The notes under the pieces: model-generated
The model's database searches: none
Told to the model about the DNA's origin: nothing
The model's input: the letters and a program-made list of their open reading frames with translations, nothing else
DNA from: Caballeronia sp. SL2Y3
Lineage (GTDB): Bacteria > Pseudomonadota > Gammaproteobacteria > Burkholderiales > Burkholderiaceae
Direction of reading: 5' to 3'
DNA length: 64,000 bases
Assembly (NCBI RefSeq): GCF_022879575.1
Contig: NZ_CP084260.1
Location: 744,001-808,000 of the forward strand
Translations under genes and position numbers: made by a program
Shown: piece after piece, positions 19,118 through 28,810 of the stretch
Numbering within the stretch: position 1 is the first letter of the stretch
How the letters are laid out: every line of letters starts with the position of its first letter

Positions 19118-19269
19118 GGAGAAGGCCTGCGCTGAAAGTGGATGCAAGACACGCGACCGGCTTACGCGGCGAAAGACGCCCCGCGGCGCGATGAAAGCAC
19201 GGCGCCGATGCGCGTCCGGTGCGACAAATGTTGCCTGAAATTGTACCGGAGTCGTTGACGGGGAGCCGG

Positions 19270-19827
19270 TTACGGCTGGCGCGTTCGCGCGGGCTTGCGC
19301 GGCGGCGCGTCGCCGGCTGCGCGGGCCTGGCGCGCGCTTGCTTTGCTCGGCATCGCGGGAACGGGATTGCTCAACGCGGGCGGACGGCCGCGGCGGCCGG
19401 TGCGCTCGGTCCAGAGCTTTTCGAGCGCGCCCTCGGCCATCGGCTTGATGAGCGTGCCGGAGCTTTGCGCATCCCACGTCTGCACGGAGAACGGGTGCGC
19501 CCGCAACTCGTCGCGCGTGACGACGACTTCTTCGTGTGCATCGGCGAGCCAGTCATACACGAAGTCGATGCATAGCCGATACCCGCGCTTCGACTGCGCG
19601 TCCGGCACCTCGTACGGCGCGCGCGTCACGTAGCCCGAGCCGAACACGCCCTTCGGCTCCTGCGCCACGCGATGCACGAACACGCGATCGCCGGGCATGA
19701 GGCCGCGCGCCGTGCCGCAGCCCCAGACATCGGCGACGGCTTCGCCTGCCGCCACGCGGCGCGCGATGTCGGGCAACTCGGGCCACGGCCATTTCTTCGG
19801 GCTCCAGATCAGCAAAAAGGCGGTCAT
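19270..19827 (-). CDS. EVE-domain protein
   Basis: The 185-residue product begins [38 protein letters not shown], a PUA-like EVE domain start, and continues with [10 protein letters not shown] and [16 protein letters not shown] to about residue 135. EVE domains bind modified bases and occur in restriction-linked proteins and stand-alone forms. The last 45 residues are basic and Pro/Ala-rich ([44 protein letters not shown]), possibly a nucleic-acid-binding tail. No restriction or nuclease gene is next to it. An ATG 21 bp upstream is less likely because the EVE core starts here. Confidence 0.65.
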   Translation of the reverse strand: MTAFLLIWSPKKWPWPELPDIARRVAAGEAVADVWGCGTARGLMPGDRVFVHRVAQEPKGVFGSGYVTRAPYEVPDAQSKRGYRLCIDFVYDWLADAHEEVVVTRDELRAHPFSVQTWDAQSSGTLIKPMAEGALEKLWTERTGRRGRPPALSNPVPAMPSKASARQARAAGDAPPRKPARTRQP

Positions 19828-20001
19828 CCTGTCGTGGCAAGGGGGCAAGGGCGCAAGGCGGAAAGGGCAGGAGCGGTGAGCTTAGCGCACCCGGCCGAAT
19901 CGGGGCGTCGCGTACAATGGCCGCTCGCTTCGAACGCTTCCCCGATAGCTGCAACCACCACGACGGGCCATTGAGCGCCCGTCCTCTTCCTTGCACACTC
20001 G

Positions 20002-21213
20002 ATGTCAGACACCACCCGCCGCCGGCCCGATGGCCGGCTGATCCTGTTGCTCGGCGCGCTCGCCGCATGCGGTCCGCTGTCCATCGACATGTATTTGCCG
20101 AGCCTGCCGTCGCTCGCCGCCGCGTTCGGGACGAGCCCGGCCGCCGCGCAAAGCACGCTGACGAGCTTCATGTTCGGCTTCTCGTTCGGCATGCTGCTGT
20201 ACGGCCCGCTGTCCGACGCCTACGGCAGGCGGCCGATTCTTCTGGGCGGCATCGCGTTGTATGCGATCGCGAGCATCGCCTGCGCGACGGCGTTTTCCAT
20301 CGACGCACTCGTGTTCGTACGCTTCCTGCAGGCGCTCGGCGCGGGCGCGGCGTCTGTGCTGGCGCGCGCCATCGCCCGCGACGCGCACGCGCCGTCCGAC
20401 GCCGCCCGCGTCCTGTCGATGCTGTCCATCGTGACGTCCATCGGCCCGCTGCTCGCGCCGCTGATCGGCGGGCAACTGCTGCTGCTCGGCGGCTGGCGTG
20501 TGGTGTTCGTTGCGCTCACGCTCTTCGGCACGCTGTGCGCGGTGACCGCGTTCCTGCGCGTGCCCGAAACATGGCCGAAGGAGAAACGCGCGGGCGCGGC
20601 GCTCGGCACGTCGTTCGCGGCATACGGGCATCTCTTGGCCGATACCGTCACGTGGGGCCACGTGCTCTGCGGCGGCATGGCGTTCGCGTCGATGTTCGCG
20701 TACATCACCGCGACGCCCTTCGTCTACATCGACTATTTCCACGTCAAGCCGCAGCATTACGGGCTGCTGTTCGGGCTCAATATCGTCGGGATCATCGGCG
20801 GGAACGTGCTCAACACGAAGCTCGTCGGGCGCGTGGGCGCGATGAAGATGATCTCGGCAGCGGCGTTCGTCAGCGTCGTGGCGGCGATCGTGGTGGCGTT
20901 CGTCGCGCTGACGGGCTGGGGCGGCTTGTGGTCGATCGTCGCGAGCCTGTTCTTCGTGGTCGGCGTGGTCGGTCTCCTGTCCGCCAATTGCACGACGGAA
21001 CTCATGCACCGGTATCCGCGCAACGCGGGCGCGGCCGCCGCCGTCTTCGGCGCGATGCAGCTCGCGCTCGGCGCGCTGGCGAGTCTCGCCGTCGGCCTCT
21101 TTCACGACGTCTCGCCGCACGGCATGGGCATCGTGATCGGCACGTGCGGCGTGCTGACGTTCGCCGGGCGCACGCTCGTGATGCGCTCGCACGCCGCGCC
21201 CGTGCGTGTCTGA
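20002..21213 (+). CDS. Bcr/CflA-type MFS drug exporter
   Basis: The 403-residue protein has the 12-helix major facilitator layout. The N-terminal LLGALAACGPLSIDMYLPSLPSLAAAFG is characteristic of the Bcr/CflA family, and GPLSDAYGRRPILLGG is the loop 2-3 motif A of proton-driven antiporters. Members export bicyclomycin, chloramphenicol, sulphonamides or amino acids such as cysteine; the substrate here cannot be read from sequence. ATG 20002 follows only a weak ribosome site. It stands alone, with a repeat-rich intergenic region downstream. Confidence 0.9.
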   Translation: MSDTTRRRPDGRLILLLGALAACGPLSIDMYLPSLPSLAAAFGTSPAAAQSTLTSFMFGFSFGMLLYGPLSDAYGRRPILLGGIALYAIASIACATAFSIDALVFVRFLQALGAGAASVLARAIARDAHAPSDAARVLSMLSIVTSIGPLLAPLIGGQLLLLGGWRVVFVALTLFGTLCAVTAFLRVPETWPKEKRAGAALGTSFAAYGHLLADTVTWGHVLCGGMAFASMFAYITATPFVYIDYFHVKPQHYGLLFGLNIVGIIGGNVLNTKLVGRVGAMKMISAAAFVSVVAAIVVAFVALTGWGGLWSIVASLFFVVGVVGLLSANCTTELMHRYPRNAGAAAAVFGAMQLALGALASLAVGLFHDVSPHGMGIVIGTCGVLTFAGRTLVMRSHAAPVRV

Positions 21214-21241
21214 GATCAGGCAGTCGCGCGGCGCGCGGGCG

Positions 21242-21267
21242 AAAAAAAACCTCGCGCGATGGCGAGG
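21242..21267 (-). terminator. Minus-strand terminator closing the repeat region
   Basis: The hairpin ACCTCGC (21249-21255) with GCGAGGT (21262-21268) is followed, on the minus strand, by a run of T residues (A-run 21242-21249 on plus). It is about 380 bp past the S9 peptidase stop codon, so a minus-strand transcript would include the repeat region. Confidence 0.65.
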
Positions 21268-21270
21268 TCA

Positions 21271-21548
21271 ATCTGGGTCAAAGGTGCTTCAAACTCGACT
21301 CATGCCGCCTTGGGTCAGAAGGCCGCGCGGTCGAGCGGTTTTCAGTGGGCAGTATTCGTCCGGGTCAAAGGTGAATACTCGCTCGATTCGGCTTGGGCGA
21401 TAGGCGTCTGCTCCTGTCGAGAATCGGGTGCCTGGGTCAAAGGTGTTCCCGATCGGTTCGTTTCGGTCGAAAAGTCAGTCAACCATTCCCGTTGCCGCGC
21501 ACCTTCTGTCGAGGAAGGCGTTTCGCCGGATCAACAAGGAATGGTTGA
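21271..21548. repeat. Four GGGTCAAAGG-type repeats and stacked hairpins
   Basis: The core GGGTCA(A/G)AGG occurs at 21275, 21312 (GGGTCAGAAGG variant), 21362 and 21434 on the plus strand. The third copy sits between AGTATTC and GAATACT and the fourth between ATCGGG and CCCGAT, so each forms the loop of a small hairpin with its own non-conserved stem. A larger inverted repeat follows: AACCATTCC...GTTG near 21481-21494 against CAAC..GGAATGGTT near 21532-21546. No supported gene is present. The pattern could be structured RNA, protein-binding sites or the worn end of a mobile element; none is proven. Confidence 0.5.
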
Positions 21549-21645
21549 ACTATAGGCGGGCCGTAAGCTCGGCTATATCGAACGAATTCGAATCGTAAGA
21601 GAGCGACCCTTTTTCACCGAAACGCGCCGTTGCGCCCCGTGCGGA

Positions 21646-23772
21646 TCACCGTGTCGGCGGCAGCGGCCCGACAACCGACGCGAGGAACGTGAACGCCGCA
21701 GCCTCCGCCTGCGCGACGGCTTCCGGCTCGACGCCCGCGCCGTGCCCGCCTTCGCCCGTTTCCTGATACCAGACGTTGTCGTGGCCTTGCGCCTGCATCT
21801 TCGCGACCATCTTGCGCGCGTGGCCCGGATGCACGCGGTCGTCGCTCGTGGATGACGTGAAGAGCGCCGGCGGATAGACGGCATCCGCTTTGACGTTCTG
21901 ATACGGCGAATAAGCCATCAGATGCGGGAGATCGGCGGCGTCGTCCGGATCGCCGTACTCGTCGATCCACGACGCGCCTTGCAAAAGCGTATGAAACCGC
22001 GCCATGTCGACGAGCGGCACTTCGGACAGCACCGCGCCGAAGCACTCCGGCCGCTGCACCATGCACACGGCGGTGAGCAGGCCGCCGTTGCTCGCGCCGC
22101 GAATGGCGAGCTGCTTCGCCGTGGTGACGCCGCTTTCGACGAGCGCCTGCGCGACCGCCACGAAATCGTCGAACGAGACTTGCCGGTTCTCGCGCAGCGC
22201 CGCCTGATGCCATTGCGGACCGAACTCCCCGCCGCCGCGAATGTTCGCCACCGCGTACAGGCCGCCGCGCTCCAGCCACGCGATGCCGGTCGTCGCGTCG
22301 TAATGCGGGTCGAGCGCGACTTCGAAGCCGCCGTAGCCGTAGAGGAGGCACGGCCGCGCTTGCTGCGGCGTTTGCGCATCGACATCGCGGCCGATCAGCC
22401 AGTACGGAATGCGCTCGCCGTCGGGCGCAATTGCGTGGCGGCGCACGGCGGTGAGCCCGGTCGCGTCGAACTGCGCGGGCAGGCGTGCGAGCAAGGTCCA
22501 CGGGGCGTCGCTGGCAAGATCGGCGTGATAGAGCGACGGCGGCATCAGGAAGTGCTCGACGTGAATGAGCACCGTGTCGTCGCGCTCGCTGTCGATGGAA
22601 TCGACATAGCTCTGGCTCGACTCCGGCAACGCGAACTCGCGCGATTGCCACGCGCCGTCGACATCCGTGGGCGGGCGCCAGAGCGTGACGCGCGGCGTGC
22701 CGTCGTCCATTTGCGAGACGATCAGCCACTGCTTCGTGAAGTCGATGCTCGCCAGCACGCGCCGTTCGGCGGGCGTGAAGAGCGCGGTGAAGTTGCGCGA
22801 GCCGTCGAGAAACGCGTCGCGCCGGATCACGGTGAGCGAGCCTGCCGCGTGACGCCGGCCGCCCACGTTCCATTGCTTGCGCGGCGTGACGAAGAGCCAG
22901 CCGTTCCAGTGCTCGATCTCGACGTGCTGAGGCAAGTCGTACTGACGCCATTCGTTCGCGGTTTCGTCGAGCCAGAAGTGCAGCGTGTCGTAGAACGTCA
23001 CGGCGCGCGACGCGAGATGCAGCTTTTCGAGCGGATCGTAGTCCGCGCCCGCCGACACGTCGCGGCGCGCGCCTTCGAACACGACGGGCGCATCCGCGAG
23101 CGGCGTGCCGCGCTTCCAGCGCCGCGCCTGACGCGGAAAGCCCGAAGTGGTGAGCGCGGGCCGCGCGCTCGTCTTGCTGTCGTCCCAGCCGACATAGACC
23201 GTATGGCGGTCGATCCACGAAATGTCGTGCTTGCCGACTTCCGGCAGCACGAAGCCGTCTTCGACAAAGCGGCGTTCCTCGATATCGAACTCGCGCACGA
23301 TGCAAGCATCCGATCCGCCCGGCGACAGCGACACCAGCGCGCGGTCGTAGCCGGGGTAGAGCATGTCGAAGTCGGCGAGCGCCCAGCGCGTGTCGTCGCG
23401 CTCGTTCGTGTTGAGGTCGAGCGCATCGACATCGAGCACGATGTCCCATTCGGGCGTTCCGGCGAGCCACGTGCTCCACGGTGCGCGGCGCACGATGCCG
23501 AGCGGATGCGCGTCGTCCTGCCACGTGTTGTAGGCCCAGTCGCCGTAGCGCGAGCAGGTGACGATGCGATCCTGCGACGTGTACGCCTTCTCGAGCCGCG
23601 CGGCGAGCGCGCGCGCGTCGCGCGTTTCGCCGAACGCGGCTTCGGTGCGGCGATTCTGCGCATCGACCCAGGCTTGCACGCGGGTGTCGTCGAGCGATTC
23701 GAGGCCGATGAAGGGATCAGGGTTGTCGGCTTGCGGCCAGAGGAGCGAAGGGTGATCGGAGAGCAGGGACAT
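21646..23772 (-). CDS. S9 prolyl-oligopeptidase-family serine peptidase
   Basis: The protein of 708 residues (from ATG 23772) has an N-terminal beta-propeller region (to about residue 440) and a C-terminal alpha/beta hydrolase. The catalytic serine is in IRGASNGGLL, the aspartate in SDDRVHPGHARK and the histidine in GEGGHGAG. The segment CLLYGYGGFEVALDP and NIRGGGEFGPQWH form the oxyanion region. No signal peptide is seen, so it is probably cytoplasmic. Peptide substrates, perhaps cut after proline, are expected from the family. Confidence 0.88.
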   Translation of the reverse strand: MSLLSDHPSLLWPQADNPDPFIGLESLDDTRVQAWVDAQNRRTEAAFGETRDARALAARLEKAYTSQDRIVTCSRYGDWAYNTWQDDAHPLGIVRRAPWSTWLAGTPEWDIVLDVDALDLNTNERDDTRWALADFDMLYPGYDRALVSLSPGGSDACIVREFDIEERRFVEDGFVLPEVGKHDISWIDRHTVYVGWDDSKTSARPALTTSGFPRQARRWKRGTPLADAPVVFEGARRDVSAGADYDPLEKLHLASRAVTFYDTLHFWLDETANEWRQYDLPQHVEIEHWNGWLFVTPRKQWNVGGRRHAAGSLTVIRRDAFLDGSRNFTALFTPAERRVLASIDFTKQWLIVSQMDDGTPRVTLWRPPTDVDGAWQSREFALPESSQSYVDSIDSERDDTVLIHVEHFLMPPSLYHADLASDAPWTLLARLPAQFDATGLTAVRRHAIAPDGERIPYWLIGRDVDAQTPQQARPCLLYGYGGFEVALDPHYDATTGIAWLERGGLYAVANIRGGGEFGPQWHQAALRENRQVSFDDFVAVAQALVESGVTTAKQLAIRGASNGGLLTAVCMVQRPECFGAVLSEVPLVDMARFHTLLQGASWIDEYGDPDDAADLPHLMAYSPYQNVKADAVYPPALFTSSTSDDRVHPGHARKMVAKMQAQGHDNVWYQETGEGGHGAGVEPEAVAQAEAAAFTFLASVVGPLPPTR

Positions 23773-23835
23773 GGCGCGGCGCATTCGAAAGCGAAACGCT
23801 GATTGTGCCGCATCGGCGCGACCGCGCCATCAAAC

Positions 23836-23861
23836 AAAAAGCCGCGCACGAGGCGCGGCTT
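23836..23861 (-). terminator. Terminator of the sugar ABC operon
   Basis: Stem AAGCCGCG (23839-23846) with CGCGGCTT (23854-23861) is followed on the minus strand by TTTTTGTTTG. It is 26 bp past the stop of the ATP-binding gene. Confidence 0.85.
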
Positions 23862-23886
23862 CGAAGCAGATTAGCGACGACGGCGC

Positions 23887-25005
23887 TCAGGCCAGCCGCT
23901 CTTCCGTCTTCGGATCGAACAGCACCGCCTTCGACACATCGAACAGCAGCGTCATGTTCGACAACGGCTGCGGATTGCTCGCCGGGTGCACGCGCGACAC
24001 GATGCGCTTGCCGTTCACCTGCGCGAACACGAGCGTGTCCGGGCCGGTCGGCTCGATCACGTCGACGCGCACGTCCATCGGTTGCAGGCTCGCGTCCGCA
24101 ACGTCGTGCGCGCTGCGCGCGTCCGTGATGCGCTCCGGGCGCAGGCCGAGCACCACGTCCTGACCGATCCTGCCGCGCAGCTTCGCGGCATCGAACGGCA
24201 GCTTCAGCACATTGCGCGCGACGCCCGTGTCCAGTTGCAGCCCGACGCCCGCGCCGGCCTCGACCAGCTTGCCGCTGATGAAGTTCATCGGCGGCGCGCC
24301 GATGAAGCCCGCGACGAATAGGTTCGACGGCGAGTCGTAGATTTCCTGCGGCGCACCGAACTGCTGCACGATGCCGTCCTTCATCACGGCGATGCGGTCG
24401 CCGAGCGTCATCGCTTCGATCTGATCGTGCGTCACGTAGACGATGGTCGTACCGAGGCGCTGATGCAGCAGCTTGATTTCCGAGCGCATCTCGATGCGCA
24501 GCTTGGCGTCGAGGTTCGAGAGCGGCTCGTCGAAGAGGAACATCACCGGATCGCGCGCGAGCGCGCGGCCCATGGCGACGCGCTGACGCTGACCGCCCGA
24601 CAGTTGCCCCGGCTTGCGGTCGAGCAGATGGCCGATCTGCAGCGTCTCGGACACGCGATCGACGATCTTCTTCTGCTCGTCCTTCGGCACCTTGCGGATG
24701 TTGAGGCCGAACGAGATGTTGTCGCGCACGCTCATGGAAGGGTAGAGCGCGTAGGACTGGAACACCATCGCGATATCGCGGTCCTTCGGCGAGAGGTTGT
24801 TGACCGTCTTGCCGTCGATCTGGATTTCGCCCTTGGTGACGGTCTCCAGCCCCGCGATCATGTTGAGCAGCGTGGACTTGCCGCAGCCCGAGCCGCCGAC
24901 GAGGATCAGGAACTGTCCGTCCTCGATGTCGATGTTGACGCCCTTGAGAACCGGCACCCCGTTCGGGTAGGTCTTGTACACGTCACGGATGGAAAGGCTT
25001 GCCAT
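23887..25005 (-). CDS. Carbohydrate ABC transporter ATP-binding protein (MalK/UgpC type)
   Basis: The 372-residue ATPase carries Walker A GGSGCGKST (about residue 37), signature LSGGQRQRV, Walker B FLFDEPLSNLDA and H-loop VTHDQIEA. A TOBE/OB regulatory domain of MalK type lies from about residue 240 to the end. It is the last gene of a four-gene minus-strand operon (binding protein, two permeases, ATPase). The operon lies next to zwf-pgl-glk/hexR, as the glucose/mannose Gts system does in Pseudomonas, so glucose uptake is the likely role. Confidence 0.92.
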   Translation of the reverse strand: MASLSIRDVYKTYPNGVPVLKGVNIDIEDGQFLILVGGSGCGKSTLLNMIAGLETVTKGEIQIDGKTVNNLSPKDRDIAMVFQSYALYPSMSVRDNISFGLNIRKVPKDEQKKIVDRVSETLQIGHLLDRKPGQLSGGQRQRVAMGRALARDPVMFLFDEPLSNLDAKLRIEMRSEIKLLHQRLGTTIVYVTHDQIEAMTLGDRIAVMKDGIVQQFGAPQEIYDSPSNLFVAGFIGAPPMNFISGKLVEAGAGVGLQLDTGVARNVLKLPFDAAKLRGRIGQDVVLGLRPERITDARSAHDVADASLQPMDVRVDVIEPTGPDTLVFAQVNGKRIVSRVHPASNPQPLSNMTLLFDVSKAVLFDPKTEERLA

Positions 25006-25054
25006 GCTTGAATCCTCTATGTTGTCTCTTCAGCGGGAAGCGCGTTCGTTGCGC

Positions 25055-25912
25055 TCAACCCTTCACCGCGCCCGCCGTCAGGCCGCGCACGAAGTAACGT
25101 CCTGCGATCATGTAGACGAGAATCGTCGGCAAGGCCGCGATGATCGCGCCCGCCATGTCCACGTTGTATTCCTTCACGCCCGTCGACGTATTGACGAGGT
25201 TGTTCAGCGCCACCGTGATCGGCATCGAATCCACGCCCGAGAACACGATACCGAACAGGAAGTCGTTCCAGATCTGCGTGAACTGCCAGATCAGGCAGAC
25301 CATGAAGATCGGCAGCGAGACGGGCAGCAGGATCTTCGTGAAGATCGTGAAGAAGCCCGCGCCGTCGATGCGCGCCGCCTTCACGAGTTCAGCCGGAATG
25401 CTCACGTAGAAGTTGCGGAAGAACATGGTCGTGAACGCGATGCCGTAGATCACGTGCACGAGCACGAGGCCGCTCGTCGTGTTCGACAGTCCGAGGAAGC
25501 CTTGCAGCCGCGCCATCGGCAGAAGAATGGCCTGGAACGGAATAAAGCAGCCGACGAGCAGCATCGTGAAGAACGCGTCCGCGCCGCGAAAGCGCCAGTG
25601 CGTGAGCACGTAGCCGTTGAACGCGCCGACGATCGACGAGATCAGCACGGCGGGAATCACCATGCGCACGGAGTTCATGAAGAACGGCTCCATGCCGTCG
25701 CAGCGCACGCCGGTACACGCTTCCTGCCACGCCTTCACCCACGGCGCGAAGGTGATATGCGTGGGCGGTGTGAGCAGGTTGCCGGTGCGAAGCTGGTCCA
25801 GGTCCTTGAACGACGTGGACAGCATCACGTAGATCGGGAACAGGAAGTAGAGCGCGAAAAGAATCAGCACCGCGTAAATGACGGCGCGGCTGATCGTCAT
25901 CTTAGGCTGCAT
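25055..25912 (-). CDS. Carbohydrate ABC transporter permease, MalG type
   Basis: The 285-residue inner-membrane protein has six predicted hydrophobic segments. The EAA loop is ELVKAARIDGAGFFTIFTKILLPVSLP, which contacts the ATPase. The C-terminus YFVRGLTAGAVKG is typical of MalG-like subunits. Its first codons overlap the 3' end of the MalF-type gene by 11 bp, indicating coupled translation. Partner of the permease encoded just upstream. Confidence 0.92.
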   Translation of the reverse strand: MQPKMTISRAVIYAVLILFALYFLFPIYVMLSTSFKDLDQLRTGNLLTPPTHITFAPWVKAWQEACTGVRCDGMEPFFMNSVRMVIPAVLISSIVGAFNGYVLTHWRFRGADAFFTMLLVGCFIPFQAILLPMARLQGFLGLSNTTSGLVLVHVIYGIAFTTMFFRNFYVSIPAELVKAARIDGAGFFTIFTKILLPVSLPIFMVCLIWQFTQIWNDFLFGIVFSGVDSMPITVALNNLVNTSTGVKEYNVDMAGAIIAALPTILVYMIAGRYFVRGLTAGAVKG

Positions 25913-26843
25913 TGCGAGTGCTCCTCGATTCCAGATACATGAGCGGCACGAGAACCGCGACCACCGTGGCGAGCATCATCATCGACGAAGCGGCGCCGAC
26001 GCCCAGTTGTCCCCGGTTGAACGAGAACGTGTACATGAAGATGGCCGGCAGCGACGACGACGTGCCCGGTCCGCCCGCGGTCAACGCGACGACGAGGTCG
26101 AAGGTCTTGATCGTGATGTGGCAGAGAATCAGCAGCACGGAGAAGAACACCGGACGCATGCTCGGAATCACGATCTTGCGGTAGATGGTCGGCAGCGTCG
26201 CGCCGTCCACTTGCGCGGCCTTGAAGATTTCGCTGTCCACGCCGCGCAGGCCCGCGAGGAAGAGCGCCATCACGAAGCCGCTCGATTGCCAGACAGCCGC
26301 GATCACGACGCAGAAGATGGCCTTGTCCGGGTCGCCGAGCCAGTTGAAGGTGAAGCTCGTCCAGCCCCAGTCGTGGAACACCTTTTCGATGCCGAGGCCG
26401 GGGTTCAGAATCCATTGCCACGCGGTGCCCGTCACGATGAACGACAGCGCCATCGGATAGAGAAAGATCGCGCGCAGCGCGCCTTCGTTGCGGATTTTCT
26501 GGTCAAGCAGGATGGCGAGGAAAAGGCCCAGACCGACGCAGATGGCGATGAACGGAATGCCGAACCAGCCGAGATTGGCGGCGGAAGTCCACCAGACGTC
26601 GTTGGCAAAGAGTTGACGGTATCGGTCGAAACCGGCGAACTCGTAGCGCGGCATGAGTCGCGATTCGGACAGCGACAGATAGCCCGTCACGGCGATGAAG
26701 CCATAGACGAAGATAAGCGCGATCACGATGCTGGGAGCGAGCACCAGCTTGGGAATCCAGCGATCGGCGAGCGCCGCCGTGGGCGAAGCGCGGCGAGGCT
26801 GGTGCGGACTCTTTTCCGCGGTACCGCTGAGGGAGGCAGTCAC
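25902..26843 (-). CDS. Carbohydrate ABC transporter permease, MalF type
   Basis: I choose the GTG at 26843, seven bases after AGGAG, giving 313 residues; the longer open frame upstream has no ribosome site and unlikely composition. The product has a Pro/Ala/Arg-rich cytoplasmic N-terminus, then about six hydrophobic segments, with the EAA loop EIFKAAQVDGATLPTIYRKIVIPSMRP. It pairs with the MalG-type subunit as the membrane channel of the putative glucose transporter. Confidence 0.9.
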   Translation of the reverse strand: MTASLSGTAEKSPHQPRRASPTAALADRWIPKLVLAPSIVIALIFVYGFIAVTGYLSLSESRLMPRYEFAGFDRYRQLFANDVWWTSAANLGWFGIPFIAICVGLGLFLAILLDQKIRNEGALRAIFLYPMALSFIVTGTAWQWILNPGLGIEKVFHDWGWTSFTFNWLGDPDKAIFCVVIAAVWQSSGFVMALFLAGLRGVDSEIFKAAQVDGATLPTIYRKIVIPSMRPVFFSVLLILCHITIKTFDLVVALTAGGPGTSSSLPAIFMYTFSFNRGQLGVGAASSMMMLATVVAVLVPLMYLESRSTRNAA

Positions 26844-27063
26844 AACTCGACTCCTGGAAGATGCGCCGGCGCTTGAATGGCGCCATGACGCGCTTGAATG
26901 ACGCTGACTTGCGCGCGCGGTGCGAAGGTGTGCTTTCGGATCGGCTGACTTCGGCACGACCGGCGCTTGGTACGCGTTTTGTACGACCTTGTGCGACGCT
27001 TCTGTGGCTCGGGCGGCGGGCGGCCGTATTGCGCCGCCTGCCGCCCGTCACGCTGCTACGTCC

Positions 27064-28317
27064 TTACTTCGTCTTGGCGGCGTTCGCGAGCGCCTGAACC
27101 GCGCTCTTCGAATCCTGCGACGAATTCATGAACTTCGTCACGACGTCGGTCATGGCGCCCGCGACAGCGTCGCCCTGAGCCATGCCGTGCGCGAGGGACG
27201 GAACATAGCCGCCCGACTTGATCGCCGTCTGTTCATCAGCGTAGGACTTCTTCGCGCAGTCGTCGAACTTGTCCATCTTCACGCCGAGACGCACCGGGAT
27301 CGAGCCCTTGTTCAGGCTGAACTGTTCCTGGAACTCCGGCGACATGATGGTCTTCGCGAGCGCGAGCTGGCCCGGCGTGGCCGTCTTCTGGCCCTTCTGC
27401 TGGAAGAACACGAACGAGTCGACGTTGAAGGTGTACGCCTTCTCCGTGCCCGGCACCGCGGCGCAGATGTAGTCCGTGCCGGCCTTCTTGTTCGCGCCGG
27501 CGAATTCGCCCTTCGCCCAGTCGCCCATGAACTGCATGCCGGCCTTGCCGTTGATGACCATGGCGGTGGCGAGGTTCCAGTCGCGGCCGGTGCGGCCGCT
27601 ATCGAAGTAGCCCTGGATCTTGCGGACGGTGTCGAACACCTGAACCATCTTGTCCGAGGTCAGCGTCTTCTGGTCCAGATCGACGATGGCCTTCTTATAG
27701 AAGTCCGCGCCCTGCGACAGCACGACGTCTTCCCACAGCGTCAGGTCTTGCCACGGCTGGCCGCCCATCGCGATCGGCATGATGCCCGCGGCCTTCATCT
27801 TGTCGGCCACCTGGAAGAACTCGGCCCAGGTCGTCGGCACCTTGCCGCCTGCCTTGTCGAGCGCGGCCTTGTTGATGTACAGCCAGTTCACACGATGCAC
27901 CGAGAACGGCGCCGCGACGTAGTGGCCGTCAGCGTGGATGATCTTGTCGATTTCCGGCGGCAGGTTCTTCTTCCAGTCGCCGGCGACCGAGTCGATCGGC
28001 ACCAGCACGCCTTGCTCCGACCATTCCTGGATCAGCGGACCCTTGATCTGAGCCGCCGACGGCGCGTTGCCCGAGATCACCTGGGTCTTCAGCGCGGTCA
28101 TCGCCGCAGCGCCTGCGCCGCCCGCGACCGCGAAGTCCTTCCACTGATAGCCCTGCTTGGTCATGTCGTCCTTGAGCACGCCGACCGCTTTCGATTCGCC
28201 GCCCGAGGTCCACCAGTGCAGCACGGAAACAGCCTCGGCAGCCTGAACCGCCGACGCCGTCGCGCCGCACAGAAGACCTGCGGCGCACAGCGCGCCCATG
28301 AGCTTACGGACTTTCAT
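27064..28317 (-). CDS. Periplasmic sugar-binding protein of the ABC transporter
   Basis: The 417-residue protein has a signal peptide MKVRKLMGALCAAGLLCGATASAVQA. The mature chain is of the large family 1 solute-binding type (VSVLHWWTSGGESKAVGVLKDDMTKQGYQWKDFAVAGG at the N-terminus), the type that binds glucose/mannose in Pseudomonas and Thermus. It is first in the operon, separated from the permease by 220 bp. It faces zwf across a 600-bp divergent region that carries the HexR-type operator. Glucose specificity is inferred from context. Confidence 0.9.
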   Translation of the reverse strand: MKVRKLMGALCAAGLLCGATASAVQAAEAVSVLHWWTSGGESKAVGVLKDDMTKQGYQWKDFAVAGGAGAAAMTALKTQVISGNAPSAAQIKGPLIQEWSEQGVLVPIDSVAGDWKKNLPPEIDKIIHADGHYVAAPFSVHRVNWLYINKAALDKAGGKVPTTWAEFFQVADKMKAAGIMPIAMGGQPWQDLTLWEDVVLSQGADFYKKAIVDLDQKTLTSDKMVQVFDTVRKIQGYFDSGRTGRDWNLATAMVINGKAGMQFMGDWAKGEFAGANKKAGTDYICAAVPGTEKAYTFNVDSFVFFQQKGQKTATPGQLALAKTIMSPEFQEQFSLNKGSIPVRLGVKMDKFDDCAKKSYADEQTAIKSGGYVPSLAHGMAQGDAVAGAMTDVVTKFMNSSQDSKSAVQALANAAKTK

Positions 28318-28810
28318 TGTTTATCTCCTCCAGCACCTGAACAAGTAACGAGTGGCCCCTGATGTCGCCAGGAAGCGTTGAAAAAACGGTGGTTACACAA
28401 CGGCAATGCTTGGGTGGCCGGGACTCGGGTGTCGGGGGTGTCGGCGGAAAAGCGCGCCACGCGGGCGATGCATGCGCGCGTGCGAAGCCGGCAGTCCGGT
28501 ACCGATTAGTCGGCCGCACGGCTCTCAAGAGATGAGTAGGTCAAATCGCAACGACTGTCTCCTCTGCGAGCCGATGGCGTCATGCCTGTGCCGGCCCATG
28601 CTAGTGATTGCTTTTGATTTTTACCCGCGCACACGAGCCGCATTGCAAGCGGACGAGAGGGCGCAGGCACGAGGCGGTACACGTGTGAGACGCAGCCGGT
28701 GCATGGAAGCAGCGATTTCCGGTCTTCGCTAACATGAGTACGCGGTCGCCTTAGGGAAAACACTCAGCTTCTGATTGACAAGCCATTTTTTTCCCGGGTG
28801 ACATTTCCTC

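Noticed and set aside
14759..19135. Very long plus-strand open frame (over 1400 codons)
   Set aside because: It is antisense to ribB, ribE, ribD and hemL, whose motifs are complete. Its composition (Arg, Ala, His-rich) is that of reversed GC-rich coding sequence.
21271..21445. CRISPR array
   Set aside because: The repeated core is only 10-12 bases, spacing is uneven (37, 50 and 72) and no cas genes are present.
21259..21555. Reading frame through the hairpin repeats encoding repeated WVKG motifs
   Set aside because: The repeated peptide comes from the DNA repeat itself; no ribosome site precedes it and the hairpins explain the sequence better.
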